Source of the DNA: Ornithodoros turicata
Lineage: Eukaryota > Arthropoda > Arachnida > Ixodida > Argasidae
Reading direction: 5' to 3'
NCBI RefSeq assembly: GCF_037126465.1
Contig: NC_088201.1
Span: 129,580,665 to 129,644,664, forward strand
Length of the DNA stretch: 64,000 nucleotides
Part shown: piece by piece, positions 34,252 to 44,519 of the stretch
Numbering within the stretch: the first letter of the stretch is position 1
Layout: each line of letters starts with the position of its first letter
The notes under the pieces: generated by a model
Told to the model about the DNA's origin: nothing
The model's database searches: none
What the model saw: only the letters and a program-made list of their open reading frames with translations
Position numbers and translations under genes: made by a program

Positions 34252-36890
34252 TCATGAGCTGAGGCTGCGGACTGTGGACAATATGCCCGGGTCTTCGTTT
34301 ATTGTGCATTGGAATTTATGGATTAAATAAGACTCACGTTGTTGTCTGCTACGGTTGGATGTGAAACTTGACTGTAAAATGAATACAGTTATGTCACTGA
34401 AGGAATGGCCGGGTTCGCGAAAGTGGCGGGAGACCGGGAGATTTGGTTTCTTTGTCACATCTGATTTATGATTGTTGAATCGAATTCTGAAACTTGTTGT
34501 AGTTTGGCCAATGTACTGTGCATTACAAAAATTGCACTGTAATAAATATACGACGTTAGAGGAGTTGCAGTCGTGGTCGCCACTTATCTTTATATGGAAA
34601 TTACAATTTGTACTGTGAACTGTATCCGCGGTCTGCATCAGGTTACAAATTTGACATCTACGTCCCATGCAAGGGTGGCAGCCTTTTGCTGTATGTTCCG
34701 GTTTGTTAATCTTAGCGTGTACCAAGTGATCCTGAATGTTCTGCGCACGACGATATGTTATATGGGGCGGTGTAGGGAATATTTCCTTCAGACGTTCCGA
34801 CTGGGATAGAAGGGGCTGGTGCCGTTGTAAGATATTTTTAAGGTCAGGGATATTGCCATTAAAGGTTAGAGTGAGGTTAACACATTCTTCATCTTTAGGT
34901 TGCTTTGATTTTTTCAGGAGATCCGTGCGGTTCGTATGGCGGGCTTTACTGAGTGCATTTTTCACTAGGTCTGGCGGGAATTGTCGATTAACTAAAGTTT
35001 CTTCAAGGCTGTCAAGGTTAGCATCTAGTTCGTCATCGCGGGAGCATATTCTTCTGTAGCGTATGGCCTGACTGTAAGGGATGGCTAATTTAGTATGTCG
35101 CGGATGACAACTGTTGAATGACAGGTACTGCTGGGAGTCTGTTGGTTTACGGTACAAGTTTGTTTCTATGGAGTTGTTACAAATCTTAACTTGAACGTCC
35201 AGAAAGTTTATGGCTTCTTTAGAATAAGTGTGGGTAAATTTTATAGTCGGGTGGACGTTATTAAAATTATCTATGAACGACAAAAGGCTTTCCTCAGAAT
35301 GGGGCCACAACATGAATACGTCATCGAGGTAGCGTTTGTAGACAAGGGGTTTGAGCAAACATGTTTCTAGGAAGCGTTCTTCAAGATAGCCCATGAACAT
35401 ATTAGCATAGTTGGGGGCCATTTTCGTTCCCATAGCTGTACCACTAATTTGGAGATAATGCTTGTTGTCGAATTCAAAATTGTTGCACGTAAGTATCAGC
35501 GAGATCAGAGTTTCTAGGAGAGCTGAGTGAAGCGGGTTATCGGACAATTTGTTAAAAACGTCTATTACTGCACGGGTGCCATCATCATGTGGAATGTTAG
35601 TGTACAGCGAGGTGACGTCCAATGTAACTAACAGACAAGCCGCGGGGACCTTGGTATCGGAAATTATTTGAAGGAAGTGGTTAGTATCCTTGATGTACGA
35701 TGGTAATTTGGGAGGGATATCCTTTAGGAGGAAATCGACGAAGGTGGAAATCTTTTCCGTTGCTGTGCCATTGGATGATATTATGGGGCGTCCGGGATTT
35801 CCGGGTTTATGAATTTTTGGAAGCATGTAAAACCTACCGGGTTTCGGGTCCCGTGGGGAAAGGTATTCGAGCAGGGTGTCATCAATTTTCTTTTCTGATT
35901 TAAGTTTCCTTAGTGTTTTAGTAATTTTGCTGTGAATATCAACGGTGGGGTCGCTATCCATGGTTCTGTAGAATGTTTCGCAGCTAAGTTGTCGAATGCC
36001 TTCTGTGAGGTAAAATTCTTTGTCCATAACTACTATTGCTCCTCCTTTGTCGGCTCTTTTGATGACAATGTCGTTACGTTGTTTTAATTCAGAGAGGCTA
36101 TTTTCTTCGGCTTTACTGAGGTTTGACTTCCTTTTTCGTCCTCTAGTATTTTCATATGCCTGCACGACATCCCTTTGGACGGCTTTGACATACATATCTA
36201 AGGCTTTGTCGCGGTTAGAATCAGGGGTGAAATCGGATGGGGCTGCAAACGGACTTCTTGTTGTGCTGGGTTTGTCGTGGAAATATTCTTTCAGACGCAG
36301 TCGACGGGCAAAGTTATCAAGGTCTAGGTGCAGTTGATATTCGTTATACGGAACGTTATTGGGGCAGAAGGATAATCCTCGACTAAGAAGAGAGAGTTCG
36401 TCATTGGTGAGACTGACACAGGATAGGTTAACGACGTTCTTTGTGTTAGATTCAGAGGATGTACCATCGCTTCGGCCAATGGATGTTGGGGTCACCGAGG
36501 TGACAGACGATTCTGGATTAGGGGTCGCTTTGACATTATCCCGCGCCATCTTCTTCTGTTTTGTTACAGCGAGCTCTGTTTGCCTCCTTCGAACAAAATC
36601 ATCTAACTCCTTTTTGTGGTGGTGGGAAAGTGGAGTTTCAGCACTAGTAGCTTCAAGTTCTTCAGAGAGTGTGGTTAGAGTACCGCGGCAATGTGAAATG
36701 AGAATGTCGGTAAGACGCAGACTGGCCTCGCGTAGTACGTTTTCCCAAGTTGTGTGATCATTAGAGCTAAGGGGGAATGTTGGAGTGACTCAAATTTGAA
36801 GGCCTTTGGGGAAAGTTTCACCTGCTTTATAGGTTTCTAGGGCATCGAGGTGAGATTCGTACCTTGCTAATTTATCTGACAATTTTCTAA
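34252..36890 (-). pseudogene. PLE-B ORF2 (RT + GIY-YIG), one premature stop
   Basis: Same protein as the 900-residue ORF2 of the full copies (motif A TLDVTSLYTNIPH, YLDD, GIY-YIG with RQQRES). A CGA-to-TGA change at 36790-36792 interrupts the N-terminal part (GLQI-stop-VTP). The frame from the first AUG (36549) down to 34252 is intact, 765 residues, and would still contain all RT and nuclease motifs. Confidence 0.9.
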
Positions 36891-36954
36891 GTCTGAAGAA
36901 TGAGAAAGTGCTAGCTTGTGATGTATCAATTTGTGCAGACTCACCGCCGGTCAG

Positions 36955-37386
36955 TCAATCCGTCCGAATTCCGTTCCCTCGTTGCCTTGTAGGTTTCGTT
37001 CGAACTGCCTCTGCTTCTTGTAGTGTTGGCCAGTTGGGATCCGGGACTGTTGGTCCCGGACGACGGTTTGGGAGGCGTCTCAGGGACACTGCGAGACGGC
37101 ACTGAAGACGGCGGGTCATCATCCACACCCCAGCGAAGCTGGGATGGAGACCATCGGCAGCCAGGACACGGGTGGGGGGCTGTCGCTCGAAGGCATGGTC
37201 CAAATAGAAGAGGTCATCGTTGCGGCGACAAAGGTCTCTTAGCAGCTTGTTGAACGCGTACGCTCTGCCGTTGCAGAGAAACTCCGTCCGTCTGTCAAAA
37301 GAATTGCGTCTGCGATTGTGCGATCTCGGGAGAACAAGGCTACAGATCACCTGTTCTATTCCGCCTCTTGATTGGATGTGGTGGAC
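36955..37386 (-). pseudogene. PLE-B ORF1 fragment (SGNH-like), 5'-truncated
   Basis: Covers about residues 97-239 of the family B ORF1, including DGLHPSF with the Asp/His pair, and ends in the same GAT TGA CTG context at 36955-36957. The Ser/Gly/Asn blocks are absent because the copy is truncated at the inversion junction. Confidence 0.85.
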
Positions 37387-39570
37387 GTCGTTAACCTATC
37401 CTGTGTCAGTCTCACCAATGACGAACTCTCTCTTCTTAGTCGAGGATTATCCTTCTGCCCCAATAACGTTCCGTATAACGAATATCAACTGCACCTAGAC
37501 CTTGATAACTTTGCCCGTCGACTGCGTCTGAAAGAATATTTCCACGACAAACCCAGCACAACAAGAAGTCCGTTTGCAGCCCCATCCGATTTCACCCCTG
37601 ATTCTAACCGCGACAAAGCCTTAGATATGTATGTCAAAGCCGTCCAAAGGGATGTCGTGCAGGCATATGAAAATACTAGAGGACGAAAAAGGAAGTCAAA
37701 CCTCAGTAAAGCCGAAGAAAATAGCCTCTCTGAATTAAAACAACGTAACGACATTGTCATCAAAAGAGCCGACAAAGGAGGAGCAATAGTAGTTATGGAC
37801 AAAGAATTTTACCTCACAGAAGGCATTCGACAACTTAGCTGCGAAACATTCTACAGAACCATGGATAGCGACCCCACCGTTGATATTCACAGCAAAATTA
37901 CTAAAACACTAAGGAAACTTAAATCAGAAAAGAAAATTGATGACACCCTGCTCGAATACCTTTCCCCACGGGACCCGAAACCCGGTAGGTTTTACATGCT
38001 TCCAAAAATTCATAAACCCGGAAATCCCGGACGCCCCATAATATCATCCAATGGCACAGCAACGGAAAAGATTTCCACCTTCGTCGATTTCCTCCTAAAG
38101 GATATCCCTCCCAAATTACCATCGTACATCAAGGATACTAACCACTTCCTTCAAATAATTTCCGATACCAAGGTCCCCGCGGCTTGTCTGTTAGTTACAT
38201 TGGACGTCACCTCGCTGTACACTAACATTCCACATGATGATGGCACCCGTGCAGTAATAGACGTTTTTAACAAATTGTCCGATAACCCGCTTCACTCAGC
38301 TCTCCTAGAAACTCTGATCTCGCTGATACTTACGTGCAACAATTTTGAATTCGACAACAAGCATTATCTCCAAATTAGTGGTACAGCTATGGGAACGAAA
38401 ATGGCCCCCAACTATGCTAATATGTTCATGGGCTATCTTGAAGAACGCTTCCTAGAAACATGTTTGCTCAAACCCCTTGTCTACAAACGCTACCTCGATG
38501 ACGTATTCATGTTGTGGCCCCATTCTGAGGAAAGCCTTTTGTCGTTCATAGATAATTTTAATAACGTCCACCCGACTATAAAATTTACCCACACTTATTC
38601 TAAAGAAGCCATAAACTTTCTGGACGTTCATGTTAAGATTTGTAACAACTCCATAGAAACAAACTTGTACCGTAAACCAACAGACTCCCAGCAGTACCTG
38701 TCATTCAACAGTTGTCATCCGCGACATACTAAATTAGCCATCCCTTACAGTCAGGCCATACGCTACAGAAGAATATGCTCCCGCGATGACGAACTAGATG
38801 CTAACCTTGACAGCCTTGAAGAAACTTTAGTTAATCGACAATTCCCGCCAGACCTAGTGAAAAATGCACTCAGTAAAGCCCGCCATACGAACCGCACGGA
38901 TCTCCTGAAAAAATCAAAGCAACCTAAAGATGAAGAATGTGTTAACCTCACTCTAACCTTTAATGGCAATATCCCTGACCTTAAAAATATCTTACAACGG
39001 CACCAGCCCCTTCTATCCCAGTCGGAACGTCTGAAGGAAATATTCCCTACACCGCCCTATATAACATATCGTCGTGCGCAGAACATTCAGGATCACTTGG
39101 TACACGCTAAGATTAACAAACCGGAACATACAGCAAAAGGCTGCCACCCTTGCATGGGACGTAGATGTCAAATTTGTAACCTGATGCAGACCGCGGATAC
39201 AGTTCACAGTACAAATTGTAATTTCCATATAAAGATAAGTGGCGACCACGACTGCAACTCCTCTAACGTCGTATATTTATTACAGTGCAATTTTTGTAAT
39301 GCACAGTACATTGGCCAAACTACAACAAGTTTCAGAATTCGATTCAACAATCATAAATCAGATGTGACAAAGAAACCCAATCTCCCGGTCTCCCGCCACT
39401 TTCGCGAACCCGGCCATTCCTTCAGTGACATAACTGTATTCATTTTACAGTCAAGTTTCACATCCAACCGTAGCAGACAACAACATGAGTCTTATTTAAT
39501 CCATAAATTCCAATGCACAATAAACGAAGACCCGGGCATATTGTCCACAGTCCGCAGCCTCAGCTCATGA
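37387..39570 (+). pseudogene. PLE-B ORF2, N-terminally truncated, otherwise open
   Basis: Open from the junction (VVNLSCVSLTND..) to the stop at 39568-39570, about 728 codons of the 900-codon frame. It keeps RT motifs 1-7 and the complete GIY-YIG domain (RQQHES). It lacks the N-terminal roughly 172 codons, and no ORF1 lies upstream in frame. The sequence differs from the other B copies by only a few residues (RKRKSN against RKRKSD), so the cluster is young. Confidence 0.9.
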
Positions 39571-39744
39571 TCAGGTTTGAGCACATCGACCCACTTCCGT
39601 TCTTTCTGCCGCCTCTTCCTTTTATCTTTACAGATCCCCACTCCCCAGTGACGACCAAGGACAAAGCTCCTGGAAAAACCCCCCCAAGACCAGCACCCGT
39701 TCCACGTGCGGATTCCTCCTCTCTCGTAACTCTTCCCGCCCTTC

Positions 39745-39832
39745 TATAAGCGATGACCCACTACAATCCACTTTAGTCCTGTGGAAGGCGACGCTGTCGC
39801 CGAAACGTCGACCCCTGTAACATGTAAATAAA
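39745..39832 (+). promoter_or_regulatory. PLE-B pLTR signals: TATAAG, GAAAC hairpin, AATAAA
   Basis: TATAAG at 39745-39750. The hairpin at 39778-39812 is CTGTGGAAGGCGAC-GCT-GTCGCC, then GAAACGTC, a 6-bp perfect stem. AATAAA follows at 39827-39832. The identical cassette recurs at 43571-43658 and 47397-47484, and inverted near 33988-34075. The spacing of about 28 nt from TATA to hairpin places a likely transcription start at the base of the hairpin. Compared with family A, stem base pairs have changed on both sides together. Confidence 0.55.
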
Positions 39833-39973
39833 CCTTAGTTCTCTCCCGTAATTAGTTGTAATAAATTTTTTAAACTCTCCCTCAAGGCTTCTGAATCCCT
39901 TCTTTACCTTTTCTGTACTTATATACTTACGTGTCCATCCGTACCCCCTGAATCATCAGCATATCTCTCAACG

Positions 39974-40693
39974 ATGGCCACCGACCGAAGAGGACCAAGG
40001 AAGCCCGTGCGGAAGTATCCCTTTTTTGCTCCAATCATAGCTGTAGTGGGCGATTCGCAAACCAAACACTTGTATTCTCATTTTGACCCTAGGTCCAGGA
40101 CGGCGCCGATGTTTGTAACCCTAAGCGGTGGCCGGATCTCGGACTTTGTGGCGGAGATCGACCTGTTGCCGGCCAGCGTGCGAATTGTCGTTCTTCATTG
40201 TGGGACGAACGACATGCCGCATTCTGACCCCCAGCAGACCCTTCTTCGTTACGAGGCCCTTGTCCACCACATCCAATCAAGAGGCGGAATAGAACAGGTG
40301 ATCTGTAGCCTTGTTCTCCCGAGATCGCACAATCGCAGACGCAATTCTTTTGACAGACGGACGGAGTTTCTCTGCAACGGCAGAGCGTACGCGTTCAACA
40401 AGCTGCTAAGAGACCTTTGTCGCCGCAACGATGACCTCTTCTATTTGGACCATGCCTTCGAGCGACAGCCCCCCACCCGTGTCCTGGCTGCCGATGGTCT
40501 CCATCCCAGCTTCGCTGGGGTGTGGATGATGACCCGCCGTCTTCAGTGCCGTCTCGCAGTGTCCCTGAGACGCCTCCCAAACCGTCGTCCGGGACCAACA
40601 GTCCCGGATCCCAACTGGCCAACACTACAAGAAGCAGAGGCAGTTCGAACGAAACCTACAAGGCAACGAGGGAACGGAATTCGGACGGATTGA
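39974..40693 (+). CDS. PLE-B ORF1: SGNH/GDSL esterase-like protein
   Basis: 239 residues from an ATG in good context (CAACGATGGCC). The four SGNH-hydrolase blocks appear in order: Ser28 in AVVGDSQTKHL, Gly52-Gly53 in TLSGGRISDF, Asn79 in LHCGTNDMP, and Asp174/His177 in AADGLHPSF. Enzymes of this fold hydrolyse esters. Esterase-like ORF1 proteins are known from CR1-type LINEs, but I do not know of one established for Penelope-like elements. There is no signal peptide. The C-terminal 55 residues are Pro/Arg/Thr-rich and probably unstructured. The frame ends at TGA (40691-40693) followed by CTG, and the next codons stay open in the same frame into the RT. Activity is inferred from motifs only. 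Confidence 0.82.
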   Translation: MATDRRGPRKPVRKYPFFAPIIAVVGDSQTKHLYSHFDPRSRTAPMFVTLSGGRISDFVAEIDLLPASVRIVVLHCGTNDMPHSDPQQTLLRYEALVHHIQSRGGIEQVICSLVLPRSHNRRRNSFDRRTEFLCNGRAYAFNKLLRDLCRRNDDLFYLDHAFERQPPTRVLAADGLHPSFAGVWMMTRRLQCRLAVSLRRLPNRRPGPTVPDPNWPTLQEAEAVRTKPTRQRGNGIRTD

Positions 40694-40696
40694 CTG
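40691..40696 (+). other. in-frame UGA-CUG between PLE-B ORF1 and ORF2 (readthrough candidate)
   Basis: TGA CTG separates two frames of the same phase. No other stop lies between 39974 and 43396 in this frame. The equivalent site in the next copy is 44517-44522, in the inverted copy 36952-36957, and in family A it is TGA CTA at 28346-28351. UGA followed by CUA is a known efficient readthrough context, and UGA-C contexts in general are leaky. Confidence 0.6.
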
Positions 40697-43396
40697 ACCG
40701 GCGGTGAGTCTGCACAAATTGATACATCACAAGCTAGCACTTTCTCATTCTTCAGACTTAGAAAATTGTCAGATAAATTAGCAAGGTACGAATCTCACCT
40801 CGATGCCCTAGAAACCTATAAAGAAGGTGAAACTTTCCCCAAAGGCCTTCAAATTCGAGTCACTCCAACATTCCCCCTTAGCTCTAATGATCACACAACT
40901 TGGGAAAACGTACTACGCGAGGCCAGTCTGCGTCTTACCGACATTCTCATTTCACATTGCCGCGGTACTCTAACCACACTCTCTGAAGAACTTGAAGCTA
41001 CTAGTGCTGAAACTCCACTTTCCCACCACCACAAAAAGGAGTTAGATGATTTTGTTCGAAGGAGGCAAACAGAGCTCGCTGTAACAAAACAGAAGAAGAT
41101 GGCGCGGGATAATGTCAAAGCGACCCCTAATCCAGAATCGTCTGTCACCTCGGTGACCCCAACATCCATTGGCCGAAGCGATGGTACATCCTCTGAATCT
41201 AACACAAAGAACGTCGTTAACCTATCCTGTGTCAGTCTCACCAATGACGAACTCTCTCTTCTTAGTCGAGGATTATCCTTCTGCCCCAATAACGTTCCGT
41301 ATAACGAATATCAACTGCACCTAGACCTTGATAACTTTGCCCGTCGACTGCGTCTGAAAGAATATTTCCACGACAAACCCAGCACAACAAGAAGTCCGTT
41401 TGCAGCCCCATCCGATTTCACCCCTGATTCTAACCGCGACAAAGCCTTAGATATGTATGTCAAAGCCGTCCAAAGGGATGTCGTGCAGGCATATGAAAAT
41501 ACTAGAGGACGAAAAAGGAAGTCAGACCTCAGTAAAGCCGAAGAAAATAGCCTCTCTGAATTAAAACAACGTAACGACATTGTCATCAAAAGAGCCGACA
41601 AAGGAGGAGCAATAGTAGTTATGGACAAAGAATTTTACCTCACAGAAGGCATTCGACAACTTAGCTGCGAAACATTCTACAGAACCATGGATAGCGACCC
41701 CACCGTTGATATTCACAGCAAAATTACTAAAACACTAAGGAAACTTAAATCAGAAAAGAAAATTGATGACACCCTGCTCGAATACCTTTCCCCACGGGAC
41801 CCCAAACCCGGTAGGTTTTACATGCTTCCAAAAATTCATAAACCCGGAAATCCCGGACGCCCCATAATATCATCCAATGGCACAGCAACGGAAAAGATTT
41901 CCACCTTCGTCGATTTCCTCCTAAAGGATATCCCTCCCAAATTACCATCGTACATCAAGGATACTAACCACTTCCTTCAAATAATTTCCGATACCAAGGT
42001 CCCCGCGGCTTGTCTGTTAGTTACATTGGACGTCACCTCGCTGTACACTAACATTCCACATGATGATGGCACCCGTGCAGTAATAGACGTTTTTAACAAA
42101 TTGTCCGATAACCCGCTTCACTCAGCTCTCCTAGAAACTCTGATCTCGCTGATACTTACGTGCAACAATTTTGAATTCGACAACAAGCATTATCTCCAAA
42201 TTAGTGGTACAGCTATGGGAACGAAAATGGCCCCCAACTATGCTAATATGTTCATGGGCTATCTTGAAGAACGCTTCCTAGAAACATGTTTGCTCAAACC
42301 CCTTGTCTACAAACGCTACCTCGATGACGTATTCATGTTGTGGCCCCATTCTGAGGAAAGCCTTTTGTCGTTCATAGATAATTTTAATAACGTCCACCCG
42401 ACTATAAAATTTACCCACACTTATTCTAAAGAAGCCATAAACTTTCTGGACGTTCATGTTAAGATTTGTAACAACTCCATAGAAACAAACTTGTACCGTA
42501 AACCAACAGACTCCCAGCAGTACCTGTCATTCAACAGTTGTCATCCGCGACATACTAAATTAGCCATCCCTTACAGTCAGGCCATACGCTACAGAAGAAT
42601 ATGCTCCCGCGATGACGAACTAGATGCTAACCTTGACAGCCTTGAAGAAACTTTAGTTAATCGACAATTCCCGCCAGACCTAGTGAAAAATGCACTCAGT
42701 AAAGCCCGCCATACGAACCGCACGGATCTCCTGAAAAAATCAAAGCAACCTAAAGATGAAGAATGTGTTAACCTCACTCTAACCTTTAATGGCAATATCC
42801 CTGACCTTAAAAATATCTTACAACGGCACCAGCCCCTTCTATCCCAGTCGGAACGTCTGAAGGAAATATTCCCTACACCGCCCTATATAACATATCGTCG
42901 TGCGCAGAACATTCAGGATCACTTGGTACACGCTAAGATTAACAAACCGGAACATACAGCAAAAGGCTGCCACCCTTGCATGGGACGTAGATGTCAAATT
43001 TGTAACCTGATGCAGACCGCGGATACAGTTCACAGTACAAATTGTAATTTCCATATAAAGATAAGTGGCGACCACGACTGCAACTCCTCTAACGTCGTAT
43101 ATTTATTACAGTGCAATTTTTGTAATGCACAGTACATTGGCCAAACTACAACAAGTTTCAGAATTCGATTCAACAATCATAAATCAGATGTGACAAAGAA
43201 ACCCAATCTCCCGGTCTCCCGCCACTTTCGCGAACCCGGCCATTCCTTCAGTGACATAACTGTATTCATTTTACAGTCAAGTTTCACATCCAACCGTAGC
43301 AGACAACAACATGAGTCTTATTTAATCCATAAATTCCAATGCACAATAAACGAAGACCCGGGCATATTGTCCACAGTCCGCAGCCTCAGCTCATGA
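40694..43396 (+). CDS. PLE-B ORF2: Penelope-type reverse transcriptase with GIY-YIG endonuclease
   Basis: A 900-codon frame beginning right after the ORF1 TGA and in phase with it. It copies element RNA into DNA and nicks the target. Residue numbers count from 40694: DKGGAIVVMD (RT motif 1/2), LPKIHKPGNPGRP at 378, catalytic Asp446 in TLDVTSLYTNIP, GTAMGTKMAPNYAN at 505, Asp544-Asp545 in YLDD, a CHPC..CQIC cysteine cluster at 759-770, and GIY-YIG with Tyr803 and Tyr814-Ile-Gly, Arg825 and catalytic Glu874. There is no AUG before 41099, yet the first 135 codons are homologous to family A. Translation by stop readthrough or non-AUG initiation is therefore likely. A GTGAGT..TTCAG pair (40704-40755) could also be a 52-nt intron. 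The length and domain order fit endonuclease-bearing PLEs. Confidence 0.95.
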   Translation: MTGGESAQIDTSQASTFSFFRLRKLSDKLARYESHLDALETYKEGETFPKGLQIRVTPTFPLSSNDHTTWENVLREASLRLTDILISHCRGTLTTLSEELEATSAETPLSHHHKKELDDFVRRRQTELAVTKQKKMARDNVKATPNPESSVTSVTPTSIGRSDGTSSESNTKNVVNLSCVSLTNDELSLLSRGLSFCPNNVPYNEYQLHLDLDNFARRLRLKEYFHDKPSTTRSPFAAPSDFTPDSNRDKALDMYVKAVQRDVVQAYENTRGRKRKSDLSKAEENSLSELKQRNDIVIKRADKGGAIVVMDKEFYLTEGIRQLSCETFYRTMDSDPTVDIHSKITKTLRKLKSEKKIDDTLLEYLSPRDPKPGRFYMLPKIHKPGNPGRPIISSNGTATEKISTFVDFLLKDIPPKLPSYIKDTNHFLQIISDTKVPAACLLVTLDVTSLYTNIPHDDGTRAVIDVFNKLSDNPLHSALLETLISLILTCNNFEFDNKHYLQISGTAMGTKMAPNYANMFMGYLEERFLETCLLKPLVYKRYLDDVFMLWPHSEESLLSFIDNFNNVHPTIKFTHTYSKEAINFLDVHVKICNNSIETNLYRKPTDSQQYLSFNSCHPRHTKLAIPYSQAIRYRRICSRDDELDANLDSLEETLVNRQFPPDLVKNALSKARHTNRTDLLKKSKQPKDEECVNLTLTFNGNIPDLKNILQRHQPLLSQSERLKEIFPTPPYITYRRAQNIQDHLVHAKINKPEHTAKGCHPCMGRRCQICNLMQTADTVHSTNCNFHIKISGDHDCNSSNVVYLLQCNFCNAQYIGQTTTSFRIRFNNHKSDVTKKPNLPVSRHFREPGHSFSDITVFILQSSFTSNRSRQQHESYLIHKFQCTINEDPGILSTVRSLSS

Positions 43397-43799
43397 TCAG
43401 GTTTGAGCACATCGACCCACTTCCGTTCTTTCTGCCGCCTCTTCCTTTTATCTTTACAGATCCCCACTCCCCAGTGACGACCAAGGACAAAGCTCCTGGA
43501 AAAACCCCCCCAAGACCAGCACCCGTTCCACGTGCGGATTCCTCCTCTCTCGTAACTCTTCCCGCCCTTCTATAAGCGATGACCCACTACAATCCACTTT
43601 AGTCCTGTGGAAGGCGACGCTGTCGCCGAAACGTCGACCCCTGTAACATGTAAATAAACCTTAGTTCTCTCCCGTAATTAGTTGTAATAAATTTTTTAAA
43701 CTCTCCCTCAAGGCTTCTGAATCCCTTCTTTACCTTTTCTGTACTTATATACTTACGTGTCCATCCGTACCCCCTGAATCATCAGCATATCTCTCAACG

Positions 43800-44519
43800 A
43801 TGGCCACCGACCGAAGAGGACCAAGGAAGCCCGTGCGGAAGTATCCCTTTTTTGCTCCAATCATAGCTGTAGTGGGCGATTCGCAAACCAAACACTTGTA
43901 TTCTCATTTTGACCCTAGGTCCAGGACGGCGCCGATGTTTGTAACCCTAAGCGGTGGCCGGATCTCGGACTTTGTGGCGGAGATCGACCTGTTGCCGGCC
44001 AGCGTGCGAATTGTCGTTCTTCATTGTGGGACGAACGACATGCCGCATTCTGACCCCCAGCAGACCCTTCTTCGTTACGAGGCCCTTGTCCACCACATCC
44101 AATCAAGAGGCGGAATAGAACAGGTGATCTGTAGCCTTGTTCTCCCGAGATCGCACAATCGCAGACGCAATTCTTTTGACAGACGGACGGAGTTTCTCTG
44201 CAACGGCAGAGCGTACGCGTTCAACAAGCTGCTAAGAGACCTTTGTCGCCGCAACGATGACCTCTTCTATTTGGACCATGCCTTCGAGCGACAGCCCCCC
44301 ACCCGTGTCCTGGCTGCCGATGGTCTCCATCCCAGCTTCGCTGGGGTGTGGATGATGACCCGCCGTCTTCAGTGCCGTCTCGCAGTGTCCCTGAGACGCC
44401 TCCCAAACCGTCGTCCGGGACCAACAGTCCCGGATCCCAACTGGCCAACACTACAAGAAGCAGAGGCAGTTCGAACGAAACCTACAAGGCAACGAGGGAA
44501 CGGAATTCGGACGGATTGA
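43800..44519 (+). CDS. PLE-B ORF1, second copy: SGNH/GDSL esterase-like
   Basis: Identical in predicted sequence to the ORF1 at 39974, 239 residues, with Ser28, Gly52/53, Asn79 and Asp174/His177 in place. The stop TGA (44517-44519) is again followed by CTG and is in phase with the RT frame. Its likely promoter is the pLTR cassette at 43571-43658, which lies in the 3' region of the upstream copy. This copy is therefore the one with a complete upstream unit to drive it. Confidence 0.82.
   Translation: MATDRRGPRKPVRKYPFFAPIIAVVGDSQTKHLYSHFDPRSRTAPMFVTLSGGRISDFVAEIDLLPASVRIVVLHCGTNDMPHSDPQQTLLRYEALVHHIQSRGGIEQVICSLVLPRSHNRRRNSFDRRTEFLCNGRAYAFNKLLRDLCRRNDDLFYLDHAFERQPPTRVLAADGLHPSFAGVWMMTRRLQCRLAVSLRRLPNRRPGPTVPDPNWPTLQEAEAVRTKPTRQRGNGIRTD

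Larger units (their letters stand above)
33902..37386 (-). mobile_element. Penelope-like element family B, inverted copy
   Basis: Nearly identical to the plus-strand copies at 39926-47577 but in reverse. The 3' end abuts (TA)n at 33902. The hairpin (34004-34045), TATAAG (34070-34075, reverse), ORF2 and the C-terminal 60 percent of ORF1 follow. The 5' truncation falls in ORF1 around residue 97, where the sequence switches to the plus-strand ORF2 at 37385-37386 with a 2-bp AC overlap shared by both sides. Confidence 0.95.
37385..39925 (+). mobile_element. Penelope-like element family B, 5'-truncated leading tandem copy
   Basis: Starts inside ORF2 at the inversion junction and runs to the element 3' region, then passes directly into the next complete copy at about 39926 (..CTGTACTTATATA then CTTACGTGTCC). 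A partial copy ahead of complete copies is the arrangement known for PLEs, in which the leading partial copy serves as a pseudo-LTR. Confidence 0.93.
39926..43751 (+). mobile_element. Penelope-like element family B, full-length tandem copy 1
   Basis: A 3826-bp unit with ORF1 (39974-40693), an in-frame ORF2 (40694-43396) and 3' region, followed without spacer by an almost identical second unit. Both frames are intact. Boundaries are set where the ..CTGTACTTATATA / CTTACGTGTCC junction repeats with period 3826. Confidence 0.95.

Noticed and set aside
39778..39812. PLE-B hairpin as a functional hammerhead ribozyme
   Set aside because: CUGUGGA replaces CUGAUGA and the flanks do not form a convincing stem I, so only a structural resemblance is claimed.
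40522..40707. 61-residue frame overlapping ORF1 in another phase (MDDDPPSSVPS..)
   Set aside because: Low-complexity and overlapping the esterase C-terminus. It matters only if the candidate intron is real, for which family A gives no support.
40891..41289. Long frames antisense to PLE ORFs (for example 132 and 105 residues)
   Set aside because: Shadows of the strongly coding RT strand. They recur in every PLE copy only because the copies are identical.
43091..43315. GIY-YIG domain as a homing endonuclease of a group I intron
   Set aside because: It is fused in frame behind a Penelope-type RT with the typical cysteine cluster, which is the standard PLE arrangement.
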